Shown here: positions 1 to 7,728 of the stretch, piece after piece
How the letters are laid out: every line of letters starts with the position of its first letter
How positions within the stretch are numbered: position 1 is the stretch's first letter
Assembly (NCBI GenBank): GCA_964468645.1
Contig: CAYXUU010000015.1
Coordinates: 1 to 64,000 of the forward strand
DNA length: 64,000 nt
Source: JAIOZK01 sp964468645
GTDB lineage: Bacteria > Bacteroidota > Bacteroidia > Bacteroidales > JAIOZK01
Reading direction: 5' to 3'
Position numbers and translations under genes: made by a program
The notes under the pieces: generated by a model
Told to the model about the DNA's origin: nothing
What the model saw: only the letters and a program-made list of their open reading frames with translations
Databases searched by the model: none

Positions 1-32
1 ACTTTACAAGGAGCGTGAAAGCGAGTTCAACG

Positions 33-68
33 AAAAAGCCTCGTTCCCGGTTGGGTAGAGGCTTTTTT
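33..68. terminator. Bidirectional terminator hairpin
   Basis: A 10-bp stem (33-42 with 58-67) has A and T tracts on its two sides, so it can act on both strands. It would end the minus-strand integrase transcript and any plus-strand gene entering from the left. An open frame from base 2 to a TAG at 56-58 could be the last 18 codons of such a gene, but it is too short to identify. Confidence 0.6.
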
Positions 69-94
69 CTTTTCTTAATCTCAAAGTTTCTTTT

Positions 95-1285
95 CTACAA
101 GTCTGCAATTATCTCATTTGCTTTATCCAGGACATCATCTTCAAATGAATCCAGGTAGATCTGGGTTGTTTGTTCTGAATCATGGCCTAATCCCTCACTG
201 ATCACTGCAGTGGCAATACCACTTCGTTTTGCAATTGTTGCCCAGGAGTGCCTGGCGACATATGATGTAAGTGTTATCGGGCAATCTACCATCTCCCCTA
301 TTGTATGTAAGTATCTGCTTATATTTCTAATAGTAAATTTATAGCTTTCAAATTCCTTTTCTTCCTTTACAATCGGGAAAATATATTCGTCATCCCTTTT
401 ATCATTTTTATACTTATTAATGATTTCCTGTGCTTGTGGTAATAACTTAATTGTAAAAGTTTGTTTTGTCTTCCTTCTTCTATAGCTTATTCTACCATCC
501 ACAATATCTTTCAACCTTAAGTGAGCTATATCAACGAAGTTCATACCTCTGTTAAAAAAACTAAACATAAATAAATCTCTAGCTAAATCCAGGTGCGGTT
601 TATCATACAGATCCAGCTTGTAAATTTCACTCATAGTTTCTCTTTTGACAGCTCTTTTTATTGTTTTCTCCCTTTTAATCTTATAATTATCAAATGGATA
701 GTATTTCTTTGGTACTATTTTATCTTGGATCGCCTTATTGTAAATGGCCCGTAAAGTTCTAAGGTAAACTGCAACTGTATTGATTTTCCTGCCTTTACCC
801 ATCAGATTCTCCTCAAATTTTTGCAGGAAACGAGGTGTTATATTCTTAAATTCAATATCCTTTTGATTATTAAACTTCAAAATAGCGTTCAATACATCCT
901 TATGGGAACTTGCATATCCATCTCTATTTACTTCTTTTAATTTTCTAATCAATTCTTCAGTATATTCTTTAAATGAACTGGAATCTCCATTCGATTTAAT
1001 TCTTTCCACAATATCATCAACCATATATGGATTTCCAGTATCATTTAACTTTATAATTACACGTTCAACTTGAAGTTTCTGCTTCTTTATACTGTCCTTA
1101 ATTTCATCTGATAAGGGATGATTTTTTCGAACAGTATTGCCTTCAAAATTCCACTGATTTTCTTTAGCTGAATATCCTAAGGATATCAACCTTCTTTTTC
1201 TGTCCTTAATGACTGATAGAACAATTGGGTGAGTATCATCACTCAGTGTTTTATATTTGTATAAAATAGCTTTTACTGATGCCAT
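95..1285 (-). CDS. Tyrosine recombinase / site-specific integrase
   Basis: Catalyses integration and excision of the element at the adjacent tRNA half-site. At 396 aa it has the length of Bacteroidota integrases: an N-terminal Arm DNA-binding domain (about 1-90), a SAM-like core-binding domain (about 100-200) and a C-terminal catalytic domain. Visible catalytic parts are the first Arg in NRGMNF, the ARHSWAT block holding the second Arg and the His/Trp, LGHDSEQTTQIY just before the nucleophile, and the Tyr of IYLDSF. The usual first His of HxxR is Tyr (SYVAR), which also occurs in this family. A -7 box lies at 1331-1324 on the minus strand, preceded on that strand by TTG. An 11-bp tandem repeat sits in the leader. 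The gene appears intact. Confidence 0.95.
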   Translation of the reverse strand: MASVKAILYKYKTLSDDTHPIVLSVIKDRKRRLISLGYSAKENQWNFEGNTVRKNHPLSDEIKDSIKKQKLQVERVIIKLNDTGNPYMVDDIVERIKSNGDSSSFKEYTEELIRKLKEVNRDGYASSHKDVLNAILKFNNQKDIEFKNITPRFLQKFEENLMGKGRKINTVAVYLRTLRAIYNKAIQDKIVPKKYYPFDNYKIKREKTIKRAVKRETMSEIYKLDLYDKPHLDLARDLFMFSFFNRGMNFVDIAHLRLKDIVDGRISYRRRKTKQTFTIKLLPQAQEIINKYKNDKRDDEYIFPIVKEEKEFESYKFTIRNISRYLHTIGEMVDCPITLTSYVARHSWATIAKRSGIATAVISEGLGHDSEQTTQIYLDSFEDDVLDKANEIIADL

Positions 1286-1294
1286 AATCTATCC

Positions 1295-1316
1295 GGTTGA
1301 AACATGGTTGAAACAT
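1295..1316. repeat. Tandem 11-bp repeat GGTTGAAACAT x2 (possible integrase arm sites)
   Basis: Two head-to-tail copies of GGTTGAAACAT (1295-1305 and 1306-1316) lie just upstream of the integrase start. A similar pair (GTTAAAACAT and GTGGAAACAT, also spaced 11 bp) lies at 1547-1567, on the other side of the tRNA-derived core. Pairs of short direct repeats flanking an attachment core are typical arm-type binding sites for tyrosine recombinases. The role is inferred. Confidence 0.5.
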
Positions 1317-1323
1317 TTTGTTC

Positions 1324-1331
1324 TCAAAGTT
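1324..1331 (-). promoter_or_regulatory. -7 box for integrase
   Basis: TAACTTTG on the minus strand matches the Bacteroidota TAnnTTTG box. A TTG on the same strand ends 20 bp upstream. Predicted transcription would start near 1317, within the tandem repeats, so integrase binding there could repress its own gene. Confidence 0.45.
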
Positions 1332-1430
1332 ACTACATCTTTCGCGCAAATGCAACACATAAAACACTAATTAATTGATTATTATAGAACTTAAGAAAAT
1401 CACGAGTAAAATAGATGTATAAAAAAACCT

Positions 1431-1473
1431 ACTACGGATCAGGAGGTTGGGGGTTCGAATCCCTCCGGGTTCA
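1431..1473 (+). other. att core: 3' half of tRNA-Arg(ACG)
   Basis: The sequence folds as the 3' half of a tRNA. It shows an anticodon loop CTACGGA (1432-1438, anticodon ACG at 1434-1436), 3' anticodon stem 1439-1443, 5-nt variable loop, T arm with a 5-bp stem (1449-1453 with 1461-1465) around TTCGAAT, 3' acceptor strand 1466-1472 and discriminator A1473. CCA is not encoded (CCT follows). Upstream bases cannot complete the anticodon stem, and no D arm exists, so this is a fragment. The break at the anticodon loop is the usual crossover point of tyrosine recombinases. Confidence 0.85.
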
Positions 1474-1482
1474 CCTGATTAA

Positions 1483-1516
1483 AACCCTTGAAAGATAAGA
1501 CTTTCAGGGGTTTTTT
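1483..1516 (+). terminator. Terminator behind the tRNA fragment
   Basis: A 12-bp stem with one G-T pair (1483-1494 with 1501-1512), a 6-base loop and a T run fit an intrinsic terminator. It probably served the original tRNA-Arg gene. Confidence 0.75.
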
Positions 1517-1546
1517 ATTTCTATAGAATATTTGAAATAATGCTTT

Positions 1547-1567
1547 GTTAAAACATAGTGGAAACAT
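1547..1567. repeat. Second pair of ~10-bp repeats, chromosomal side of att core
   Basis: GTTAAAACAT (1547-1556) and GTGGAAACAT (1558-1567) resemble the pair at 1295-1316 in sequence, orientation and 11-bp spacing. Over about 22 bp the two blocks differ at only a few bases. They may be further arm sites, implying that element-like DNA once lay on this side too. Confidence 0.4.
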
Positions 1568-1611
1568 TTCTCCCCAGAATCACCTTTTTCTCATCCCTTC
1601 TCAACATTTCT

Positions 1612-3621
1612 TCATTCTTCAAATAAGATTTTTCCAGAAGACTTATCAGCATCGAATTTATTTATCAATTCAACGATAATCTTGTTTTGTCTTTCAATAG
1701 TCTTTTGCTGTTCATCCAATCTCTGAGCAAATCTTTCGTTTTGTTCAGAAAGTTCCTGTATTGACTTCACAAGAGGGACTACAAACTCGGCATATCGTAA
1801 TCCATAAAGGCTTTCACTGTTTTCAGGCGCGTCAACACCACTGAAATTATATCCTAATTCCCTGGCTGCTTCTTCAACTTCCTGGGCAATAAAACCTGTT
1901 TGGACAATCTGTGATTTCTTAATTATTGAGTTTTGGGAATGTCTTTCACTATAAAGGTGTTCAGGGACATCCAGGAATTCATTGATGGCCATAACATCAA
2001 GGTTGTAGGTGACAGGCTTTAATTTCAGGATAAAATCCAGACCGGGTACGTTTTCCCTTAAATTGGTTTTGAATCGCTCATCGGAAACATTTGTCCAATT
2101 TGCATAGCCACCAATGCTGGATACACTTGAATTTCCAAAACGGTACTGATCAGAGGCAGTTATTATTGTATAATAACCAAAAGCGCCGGTATTGTTTTTA
2201 ATAGGACCAGATTGCATGGCAGTATAATAGCCACAAGCAGTATTGTTATCTCCCTGATTATTTCCTGAAAGGGACCAATAGCCAATAGCTGTGTTCTTGT
2301 TGCCAGTGCTGTTTACTGAGGCAGCAATACCTCCAACTGCTGTGTTTTCGTCTCCAGTCTGGTTTCCATCAAGAGCATCATCACCAACAGCAATATTGTT
2401 ATATCCGGATGTATTTTGATGCAGCGCTCCTGTCCCAATGGCTATATTAGAATATCCTGTTGAGTTATTCTGCAGCGTACCCTCACCACCAATTGCAACA
2501 TTAGTGCCACCTGATATGTTTTCTTTAAGCGCTTCAAATCCAATTGCTATATTGTATGATCCTATTGTATTATTCAGCATTGCTTTTGATCCTATGGCGT
2601 AGTTATGACGTCCATTGTAGGTATGTGTTGTCCCATAACCATTCTTATAAAGCGCTGAATCGCCAATAGCTACCAGGTTGGATTGAATTGTGTTTTTATT
2701 GAGTGCAGCTGTTCCAAGAGCAATATTGGAATATGCAGTAGTATTCTGCTCAAGGGCATCGTTTCCAATTGCTATATTATTACTTTTTGTAGTATTAAAA
2801 AGTGCCGAATCTCCCATGGCAATATTATTATGCCCCTGGGAATTGGTGTACAGCGGCCTGTATCCTATCGCAATATTTCGGCTGCCATCAGTCACCGAAT
2901 ACATTGCATCCGCCCCAAGCGAAACATTCTGTACTCCGGTAGAGTTTGTAAACATAGAGCGGTAACCAACAGCAGTATTGTTGTTCCCGCTTGTATTAAA
3001 AAACAATGCCTTATAACCAAAGGCAGCATTGTTAAAACCAATGTTATTCAGTAAATGGACCTTATATCCGACCGCAGTATTCTGATATCCTGATGTGTTG
3101 TTCCATGCGGCACGATATCCTACAAATACATTGTCATTGTTAGTGAAATCATCTGAAAAACCTGCTTCCTCTCCAATAAAAACAGATCTTCCATTTGATA
3201 GCTGTTCAATTGCTTTTTCTGCTATTCTTACCTTTTCAGTTCCCTGGATATAAAATCTTATTGTATCATCATCAGGATTTTCTTCAACAGTCACATAAGT
3301 ATCACTATCGCCATCAACGATTTTTTCGGAAACTGCCGGCCCGCCGATCTCCTGCCATATTCCGGCAGTACTGCTGAAAAACCAGATGGTTTCGGTGTTG
3401 TTATCGAACACCATTAATCCGTTTGCTGGTGAGCTAATTGAGGTTCTTTGAGAAGTGGACATGCGGGGTATCAACAGACCTCCTGTGGTGCTTTTTACAT
3501 CAAGCATAGCGGACTGATCTGCTAAACTGCCATCGGTATTTATTGCTACCTGTGCAAAGGAAGCATATCCTGATAAACAGATTACTAAAAGAATTAATCT
3601 AAGGGCATTCATGGTATACAT
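1612..3621 (-). CDS. Beta-roll repeat surface protein with C-terminal S74 intramolecular chaperone
   Basis: A 669-aa secreted protein. A signal peptide precedes FAQVAINTDG; the start may be Met4 (3612). The centre (about 150-490) is roughly 18 repeats of about 17 residues with the pattern N-x-AIG-x-x-AL-x-x-NT, like the YadA-head or LbR trimeric beta-roll. The C-terminus is a Peptidase_S74 domain: VSDERFKTNL near residue 512 holds the Ser-Asp at which this family cleaves itself, followed by LKPVTYNLD, GFIAQEVEEAA, a YAEFVVPLVKSIQEL segment and a coiled coil. S74 domains trimerise phage fibres and many Bacteroidota surface proteins, then cut themselves off. The signal peptide argues for a cell-surface fibre rather than a phage part. 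There is no T9SS domain. It stands alone between the att region and a long gap. Confidence 0.85.
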   Translation of the reverse strand: MYTMNALRLILLVICLSGYASFAQVAINTDGSLADQSAMLDVKSTTGGLLIPRMSTSQRTSISSPANGLMVFDNNTETIWFFSSTAGIWQEIGGPAVSEKIVDGDSDTYVTVEENPDDDTIRFYIQGTEKVRIAEKAIEQLSNGRSVFIGEEAGFSDDFTNNDNVFVGYRAAWNNTSGYQNTAVGYKVHLLNNIGFNNAAFGYKALFFNTSGNNNTAVGYRSMFTNSTGVQNVSLGADAMYSVTDGSRNIAIGYRPLYTNSQGHNNIAMGDSALFNTTKSNNIAIGNDALEQNTTAYSNIALGTAALNKNTIQSNLVAIGDSALYKNGYGTTHTYNGRHNYAIGSKAMLNNTIGSYNIAIGFEALKENISGGTNVAIGGEGTLQNNSTGYSNIAIGTGALHQNTSGYNNIAVGDDALDGNQTGDENTAVGGIAASVNSTGNKNTAIGYWSLSGNNQGDNNTACGYYTAMQSGPIKNNTGAFGYYTIITASDQYRFGNSSVSSIGGYANWTNVSDERFKTNLRENVPGLDFILKLKPVTYNLDVMAINEFLDVPEHLYSERHSQNSIIKKSQIVQTGFIAQEVEEAARELGYNFSGVDAPENSESLYGLRYAEFVVPLVKSIQELSEQNERFAQRLDEQQKTIERQNKIIVELINKFDADKSSGKILFEE

Positions 3622-4269
3622 TTTTATTCAATTTTTAATTGATCACTATTTTCTTTGAGAAACCTAATAAAAGTCGTAATTTGTTTTATGAAGTAAAACT
3701 ATATTTATACTGGATGGAAGTCAATCAATAGCAGGCTTCAATTGGTATGCAACCTGGTTTAAACAGGTATTAAGATGGTATGCAAAGTGCATTTCAGTCC
3801 GCATGGTAAAACCACTTTAAAAAGGAATACTTGCTTCTTGAGGATGTAATCATCCAACTAAGATAACAACATCACCCTCTTCCTACCAAGATGTATTGCC
3901 CTTCGTATGTTTTTAAACCCAAAGATGCTGTGGTCCTCAATGATTTGCTTTCTGCTTCATCTGTTTTAAAATCATAAAAACACCTGGGGTGTACCGAAAA
4001 ATATTGGATGAAGAATCAATTCTGAAAATATGACCATCGTCTCATTTTTTCACATGACGTCAGGTATTTTTTTTTCAACCAGCAGGTCAGGAAATGGAGA
4101 TATTTACTGGCTAGATGCAAAAACAATCGAAAAATTAAATCCTTTTAATTGACGACATGTTTTTTAATGTGGTTGTCAGTTCAAATTCGATTCAATGCTT
4201 TATTATTCTTTTTAATCCAGCCCATAGACTCAATGATCTGAAGGATTCGAATTTTATTATCAGGTAAAC
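3622..4269. other. Intergenic region, no gene recognised
   Basis: About 650 bp upstream of the beta-roll gene and downstream of the amidotransferase-like lipoprotein gene. No open frame with a plausible protein, no tRNA and no clear terminator was found. The promoter of the beta-roll gene is expected near 3622-3720. Short reading-frame fragments on the minus strand near 3760-3960 might be gene decay, but I could not assign a family. Confidence 0.5.
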
Positions 4270-5808
4270 TTAATATTGCTCTGCTATTCTCAGGAAATTG
4301 GCAAGGTAGATATTCCCCTGGTTGTATTCGTTGATTACCGCACCGTGAAATTGTTCACTGTAAGCCGGCCTTTCAGAACTTTTCAACGTTTGAACATATG
4401 ATGATTCAGATGTGACATGAAACTCTGTGTATCGCTCATCTTGAATAAACAGTGCACTGATAGGGCTGATTGCCCAGCTATGGATCTCTACTGCCCTGTA
4501 GGGATTTGGAACATCCTTGAATATCGGGTCATTGACATATTCCGGGGAGATCTGAATCTCTTCAGGGATCTCTCCTTCAGTCAAGCGGAACATCGTATCA
4601 TCAAACCATCCCATCCAATGTGCAAAGCTTATACCATATGCCATGGCGTAAAACTCATTCCCGGCGCAAATTCCCATCATAGGGATATCATTAACTTCAC
4701 GGTATATTTCAAATTCCCCGTAGTATTCAAACATGGGCAGGTACTGCCAGTCAGCATTGTTTCCACTGAAAATAATCGCCATCGGCTTGTTTTTTAGATT
4801 TCGTAATACCTCCAGCGATAGTTCATAATGAGGGATAGTCACTGATTGATAACCTCTTTCTTTAACAAATTTGGCCAGATCCGTATAGGTATATCCATTC
4901 ATTTGGTTTCCAATTAGAAGCACATATTTACCATTCGGAACATTGGGAATAGGAGGTTCTCCATGGGTGTAAGGGATGATGGTGTTTAATTGAACCTGTA
5001 AGGCATTCTGCGAATAGATCACCAGGCGATAGTATCGTGTATTGACAGGTTTGAAATCGATTATATTTCTGTATGTATCATTATTCGTTATTTCTGTGCC
5101 TTCGATATCTGCCCATGTATAACCATCATTACTACCCTGCCATACAAAATGCGTAAGCCATCCTGCAGCAAGTGTTGTACTTCTCGTCGATAGCATCCAG
5201 AAACGGGTTACGGGAGTTGGCTCTCCCATGTCGAGCATAACCCAGGAGAAGGGTTCGCCGGATGAAGGAGTATTGTTCCAGTAAGTGATCTGCCCCTGAT
5301 CATTCCAGTCAATGATGTTCTTCTGATCCTGTCCGCTTGATACCGTAATGTCTTTTACAGCACTTCTCAGAAATCCGGAGAAAGTCCTTGAATTCTTCAC
5401 ATCAACATAAAAACGGGTTTTAACCCACTCGCTTGTTTTGTTATCAGAGGTCACGGTTCTCACCCTCCAATAGTACGTACCATCATCCAATTCATCTCCC
5501 TGTTCTACAAGCTTCTCTGAGATAAATTTATTTTCATGCCCGATTCCTGAGTAAGTGATAGTGTTGTCATCAGGAAATCCAGGATCGGTTGACAACTCAT
5601 AATCTATCGTATAAGGAACTTGCATGCCCTGAGGATTTCCAACAGATAAAATGGGCCTGTGGTTGGTTAGTATCATATCCAATTGTGGATTGTTGTTTAA
5701 TGTAGGTGGTGTAATAATACTGCTGTTACCGGTTGCCTTGGAATGATCGCATCCATATGCAATGGATAATATGATCAGCGCTGTTAACATAAAAGGTACT
5801 TTTGTCAT
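4270..5808 (-). CDS. Lipoprotein with discoidin-like and class I glutamine-amidotransferase-like domains
   Basis: A 512-aa lipoprotein: signal peptide with lipobox IAYGC (Cys20). Residues 35-135 look like a fibronectin-type module with the YYWRVRT strand seen in outer-membrane sugar-associated proteins. Residues 140-280 resemble an F5/8 type C (discoidin) carbohydrate-binding domain (WVMLDMG, FVWQGSNDGYTWADI, RYYRLVIYS). Residues 293-510 resemble a class I glutamine amidotransferase: FSGN near 347, the nucleophile elbow GICAGNE with Cys381, and His488 in QFHGA with Glu494 downstream. Glu lies at His+6, unlike the usual HPE. Such domains hydrolyse gamma-glutamyl or similar amide bonds, usually in the cytoplasm; here the domain is on a lipid anchor. 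The domain order is an unusual combination and the substrate is unknown. Confidence 0.75.
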   Translation of the reverse strand: MTKVPFMLTALIILSIAYGCDHSKATGNSSIITPPTLNNNPQLDMILTNHRPILSVGNPQGMQVPYTIDYELSTDPGFPDDNTITYSGIGHENKFISEKLVEQGDELDDGTYYWRVRTVTSDNKTSEWVKTRFYVDVKNSRTFSGFLRSAVKDITVSSGQDQKNIIDWNDQGQITYWNNTPSSGEPFSWVMLDMGEPTPVTRFWMLSTRSTTLAAGWLTHFVWQGSNDGYTWADIEGTEITNNDTYRNIIDFKPVNTRYYRLVIYSQNALQVQLNTIIPYTHGEPPIPNVPNGKYVLLIGNQMNGYTYTDLAKFVKERGYQSVTIPHYELSLEVLRNLKNKPMAIIFSGNNADWQYLPMFEYYGEFEIYREVNDIPMMGICAGNEFYAMAYGISFAHWMGWFDDTMFRLTEGEIPEEIQISPEYVNDPIFKDVPNPYRAVEIHSWAISPISALFIQDERYTEFHVTSESSYVQTLKSSERPAYSEQFHGAVINEYNQGNIYLANFLRIAEQY

Positions 5809-5949
5809 ACTTAATCCTCCTGATTTGATTTTTATTGTTTTGCCCTTGTTGATCTATTTGTTAAAGGTACAATTTTCAACTATCTCTTCGATCCTATTCA
5901 TGGCAGTTTATTTGTTGCTCAAACCCGGGTTCAAAATGCTGATATTCAA

Positions 5950-7617
5950 TCAGGGCAATTTCCAATTCCTACATTTGAACACTTTAAATGAATTAACCTG
6001 GAAATTCAGCGATTTCACTTTTAAAACATAAATCCCATCTGGCCAGGAGTGGGTCAGGATACTTACATGATTTGAATAAACCATTCTTGATATCATCAAG
6101 CTCCCCTGCATATTATAAACCTGGATTTCTGCATCCCTGTTTTCATCAAATAATATGTTCAATTCATTACTGAAAGGATTGAGGACTTTAATTTCGCCGA
6201 ACTCAGACAAGATATTAATTGATGATGTGGAGGTATCTTCGTAAATAACGCAATCATATACCCAGGGATCCAGCTCAACAGGATCACCTGGAATTAGATC
6301 CTTACCTTCAAATCCTGAAAAATCAGGAGCATAACGTAAGATTTTAAAAACCATGATGTCCTCTGGTGGATCACCCTGTGAAAGGGGGCCAAACATGCCA
6401 ACCGGACTACGGTATCTCCACACCAGGTTTTTATCTTCATAAGTTACTTCAGTAAAATTTCCTCCCTGCCCTTCACAGATCAAGGTATTACCATCTGGTA
6501 AACGCTGAGCACCGCATACAGTTCTACTAAACAGATTCTGAGCTGCATAAATCCAATCGTAAGTTACAGGACTATATGCTTCATCGCCCGGGTCAGTATA
6601 AAATCCTGGCTCATCCTCCGGAGGATCAAATATTAGGACCGCAGATTGATGCACTTCATGTTCGTTATTAAAAACCATGATCTTCCCCCCATCCTGATAG
6701 GTATCCGGTATCCAGTTCGCATCATGCATATATCTTAAAACCTGATCATTGCCCCCGCCTCTGTCATATGCCTCAGGATTCCCCCAACGGTATAAAAGGT
6801 CGCCCCCATTTCCGTAAATACCCCCTGTACTGCCCGAAGCTTCCTGGGTGGTCGTGCTGTGGTCAATGATCCAGATCTCGCTATATTGCCTCACTGAAAT
6901 AATTATCTGATCAAGTTCAGCATGATAATCAACACTATTGACATGCATCCAGTCGATGTTCCCTCCCGGCCCTGGATCATCTGTGTAATTGATATTAATT
7001 CTTTCGGGGTGATCAGCTACAACACCATAATTATACTTGCCTGCATCAAAATCCTGAATTAAATGGTCCCAGGCTTTCCATTCCCATACTATCTCACCGG
7101 TATAGGGCTCAACTTCAAGAATGTGATCCATCCAGAGTTCGTTGTCCAGCATCTCGGGATCTTTGCCATTTGCTATTGCTTCCCCACTGGTGTATTTATA
7201 CCATGCAATGATCAGGAAATTACCATCAGGCAAAGGTTCTATATCATGATGCTGATGATAGTTTTCCGTATGGTAATGATAATCCCATAATAAGTCACCA
7301 TCCCAGGTATAACAGTCAACAACGCCACAAAGTCCACCACCTTTAAAATGGCCGGTGAAAACAACCCCAGTGCGGATCATGCTTCCATCTTCCAGCAAAT
7401 AGGCCATATTACTGTTGAAATTGCCGCATTCCCATTGGTTTACCTGGTAACCGCAATTGTCGATCAGGTAAACATAATTGTAATTCATCGGGGCAAAAAG
7501 GGTATAACCGTTGAAGGCCAGACTGTCGTTCTGGTAAATACCTACTGTCTGTGACTGGGAGAAAATCATAGTTGGAACAGAAACAAACAATATCAGAACT
7601 TGCAAATATTTCTTCAT
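5950..7617 (-). CDS. Arylsulfotransferase (ASST)-family protein with T9SS sorting domain
   Basis: The Met at 7617 is chosen because it begins a clean signal peptide (MKKYLQVLILFVSVPTMIFSQ). The frame stays open to 7671, but that extension runs through a palindrome. The body resembles the ASST beta-propeller family: repeated PDGNFLI/PDGNTLI strands and several conserved His residues (HQHHDIEPLPDG, WMHVNSVDYH, HDANW, NEHEVHQSA). ASST enzymes move sulfate between phenols via a His intermediate, but many Bacteroidota relatives have no tested activity. The last 80 residues form a type A T9SS sorting domain (NPFSNELNI, GIYVLKVKS). The product should be exported and held on the surface or released. 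It is downstream of a related gene on the same strand. Confidence 0.8.
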   Translation of the reverse strand: MKKYLQVLILFVSVPTMIFSQSQTVGIYQNDSLAFNGYTLFAPMNYNYVYLIDNCGYQVNQWECGNFNSNMAYLLEDGSMIRTGVVFTGHFKGGGLCGVVDCYTWDGDLLWDYHYHTENYHQHHDIEPLPDGNFLIIAWYKYTSGEAIANGKDPEMLDNELWMDHILEVEPYTGEIVWEWKAWDHLIQDFDAGKYNYGVVADHPERININYTDDPGPGGNIDWMHVNSVDYHAELDQIIISVRQYSEIWIIDHSTTTQEASGSTGGIYGNGGDLLYRWGNPEAYDRGGGNDQVLRYMHDANWIPDTYQDGGKIMVFNNEHEVHQSAVLIFDPPEDEPGFYTDPGDEAYSPVTYDWIYAAQNLFSRTVCGAQRLPDGNTLICEGQGGNFTEVTYEDKNLVWRYRSPVGMFGPLSQGDPPEDIMVFKILRYAPDFSGFEGKDLIPGDPVELDPWVYDCVIYEDTSTSSINILSEFGEIKVLNPFSNELNILFDENRDAEIQVYNMQGSLMISRMVYSNHVSILTHSWPDGIYVLKVKSLNFQVNSFKVFKCRNWKLP

Positions 7618-7637
7618 CGAATTGGCTAGTTCCATTA

Positions 7638-7654
7638 TATTCATCGGATGAATA
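7638..7654. promoter_or_regulatory. Palindrome TATTCATCgGATGAATA upstream of ASST gene
   Basis: A perfect 8-1-8 dyad about 20 bp before the chosen start. Its core ATTCATC-N-GATGAAT recurs at 7703-7719. Paired dyads of this form look like operator sites for a dimeric regulator; none has been shown. Confidence 0.45.
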
Positions 7655-7702
7655 TTTTGAAAAGATCTCATTAATTATCAAACTTATTATTCCATGGCTG
7701 AG

Positions 7703-7719
7703 AATTCATCCGATGAATT
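7703..7719. promoter_or_regulatory. Palindrome AATTCATCcGATGAATT upstream of ASST gene
   Basis: Second perfect 8-1-8 dyad with the same core, centred 65 bp from the first (about six helical turns), lying between the two ASST-family genes. Confidence 0.45.
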
Positions 7720-7728
7720 TCTTTTGGG

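Larger units (their letters stand above)
1..1473. mobile_element. Right end of an integrative element (integrase end)
   Basis: A tyrosine recombinase gene lies about 145 bp from a 3' half-tRNA, the usual arrangement of an integrative element at a tRNA attachment site. The tRNA half reads on the plus strand and is followed by its own terminator, so native chromosome probably continues to the right. The rest of the element, and a rebuilt full-length tRNA-Arg, should lie left of base 1. No other element gene is visible. Only the recombinase and the attachment core are seen directly; the element's extent and type (ICE, prophage or island) cannot be told from here. Confidence 0.7.

Noticed and set aside
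1..58. End of an upstream gene (18 codons to TAG)
   Set aside because: Too short to support, and its stop overlaps the terminator stem; only mentioned under the terminator.
2683..3054. Plus-strand ORFs opposite the beta-roll gene
   Set aside because: They mirror the 51-bp coding repeat on the other strand and show no protein features.
1612..3621. Phage tail fibre of the integrated element
   Set aside because: The gene has a signal peptide, lies on the chromosomal side of the att core, and has no phage genes next to it.
3760..3960. Possible decayed LytTR-type regulator on the minus strand
   Set aside because: Resemblance is limited to a few residues over several frames with stops; could be chance.
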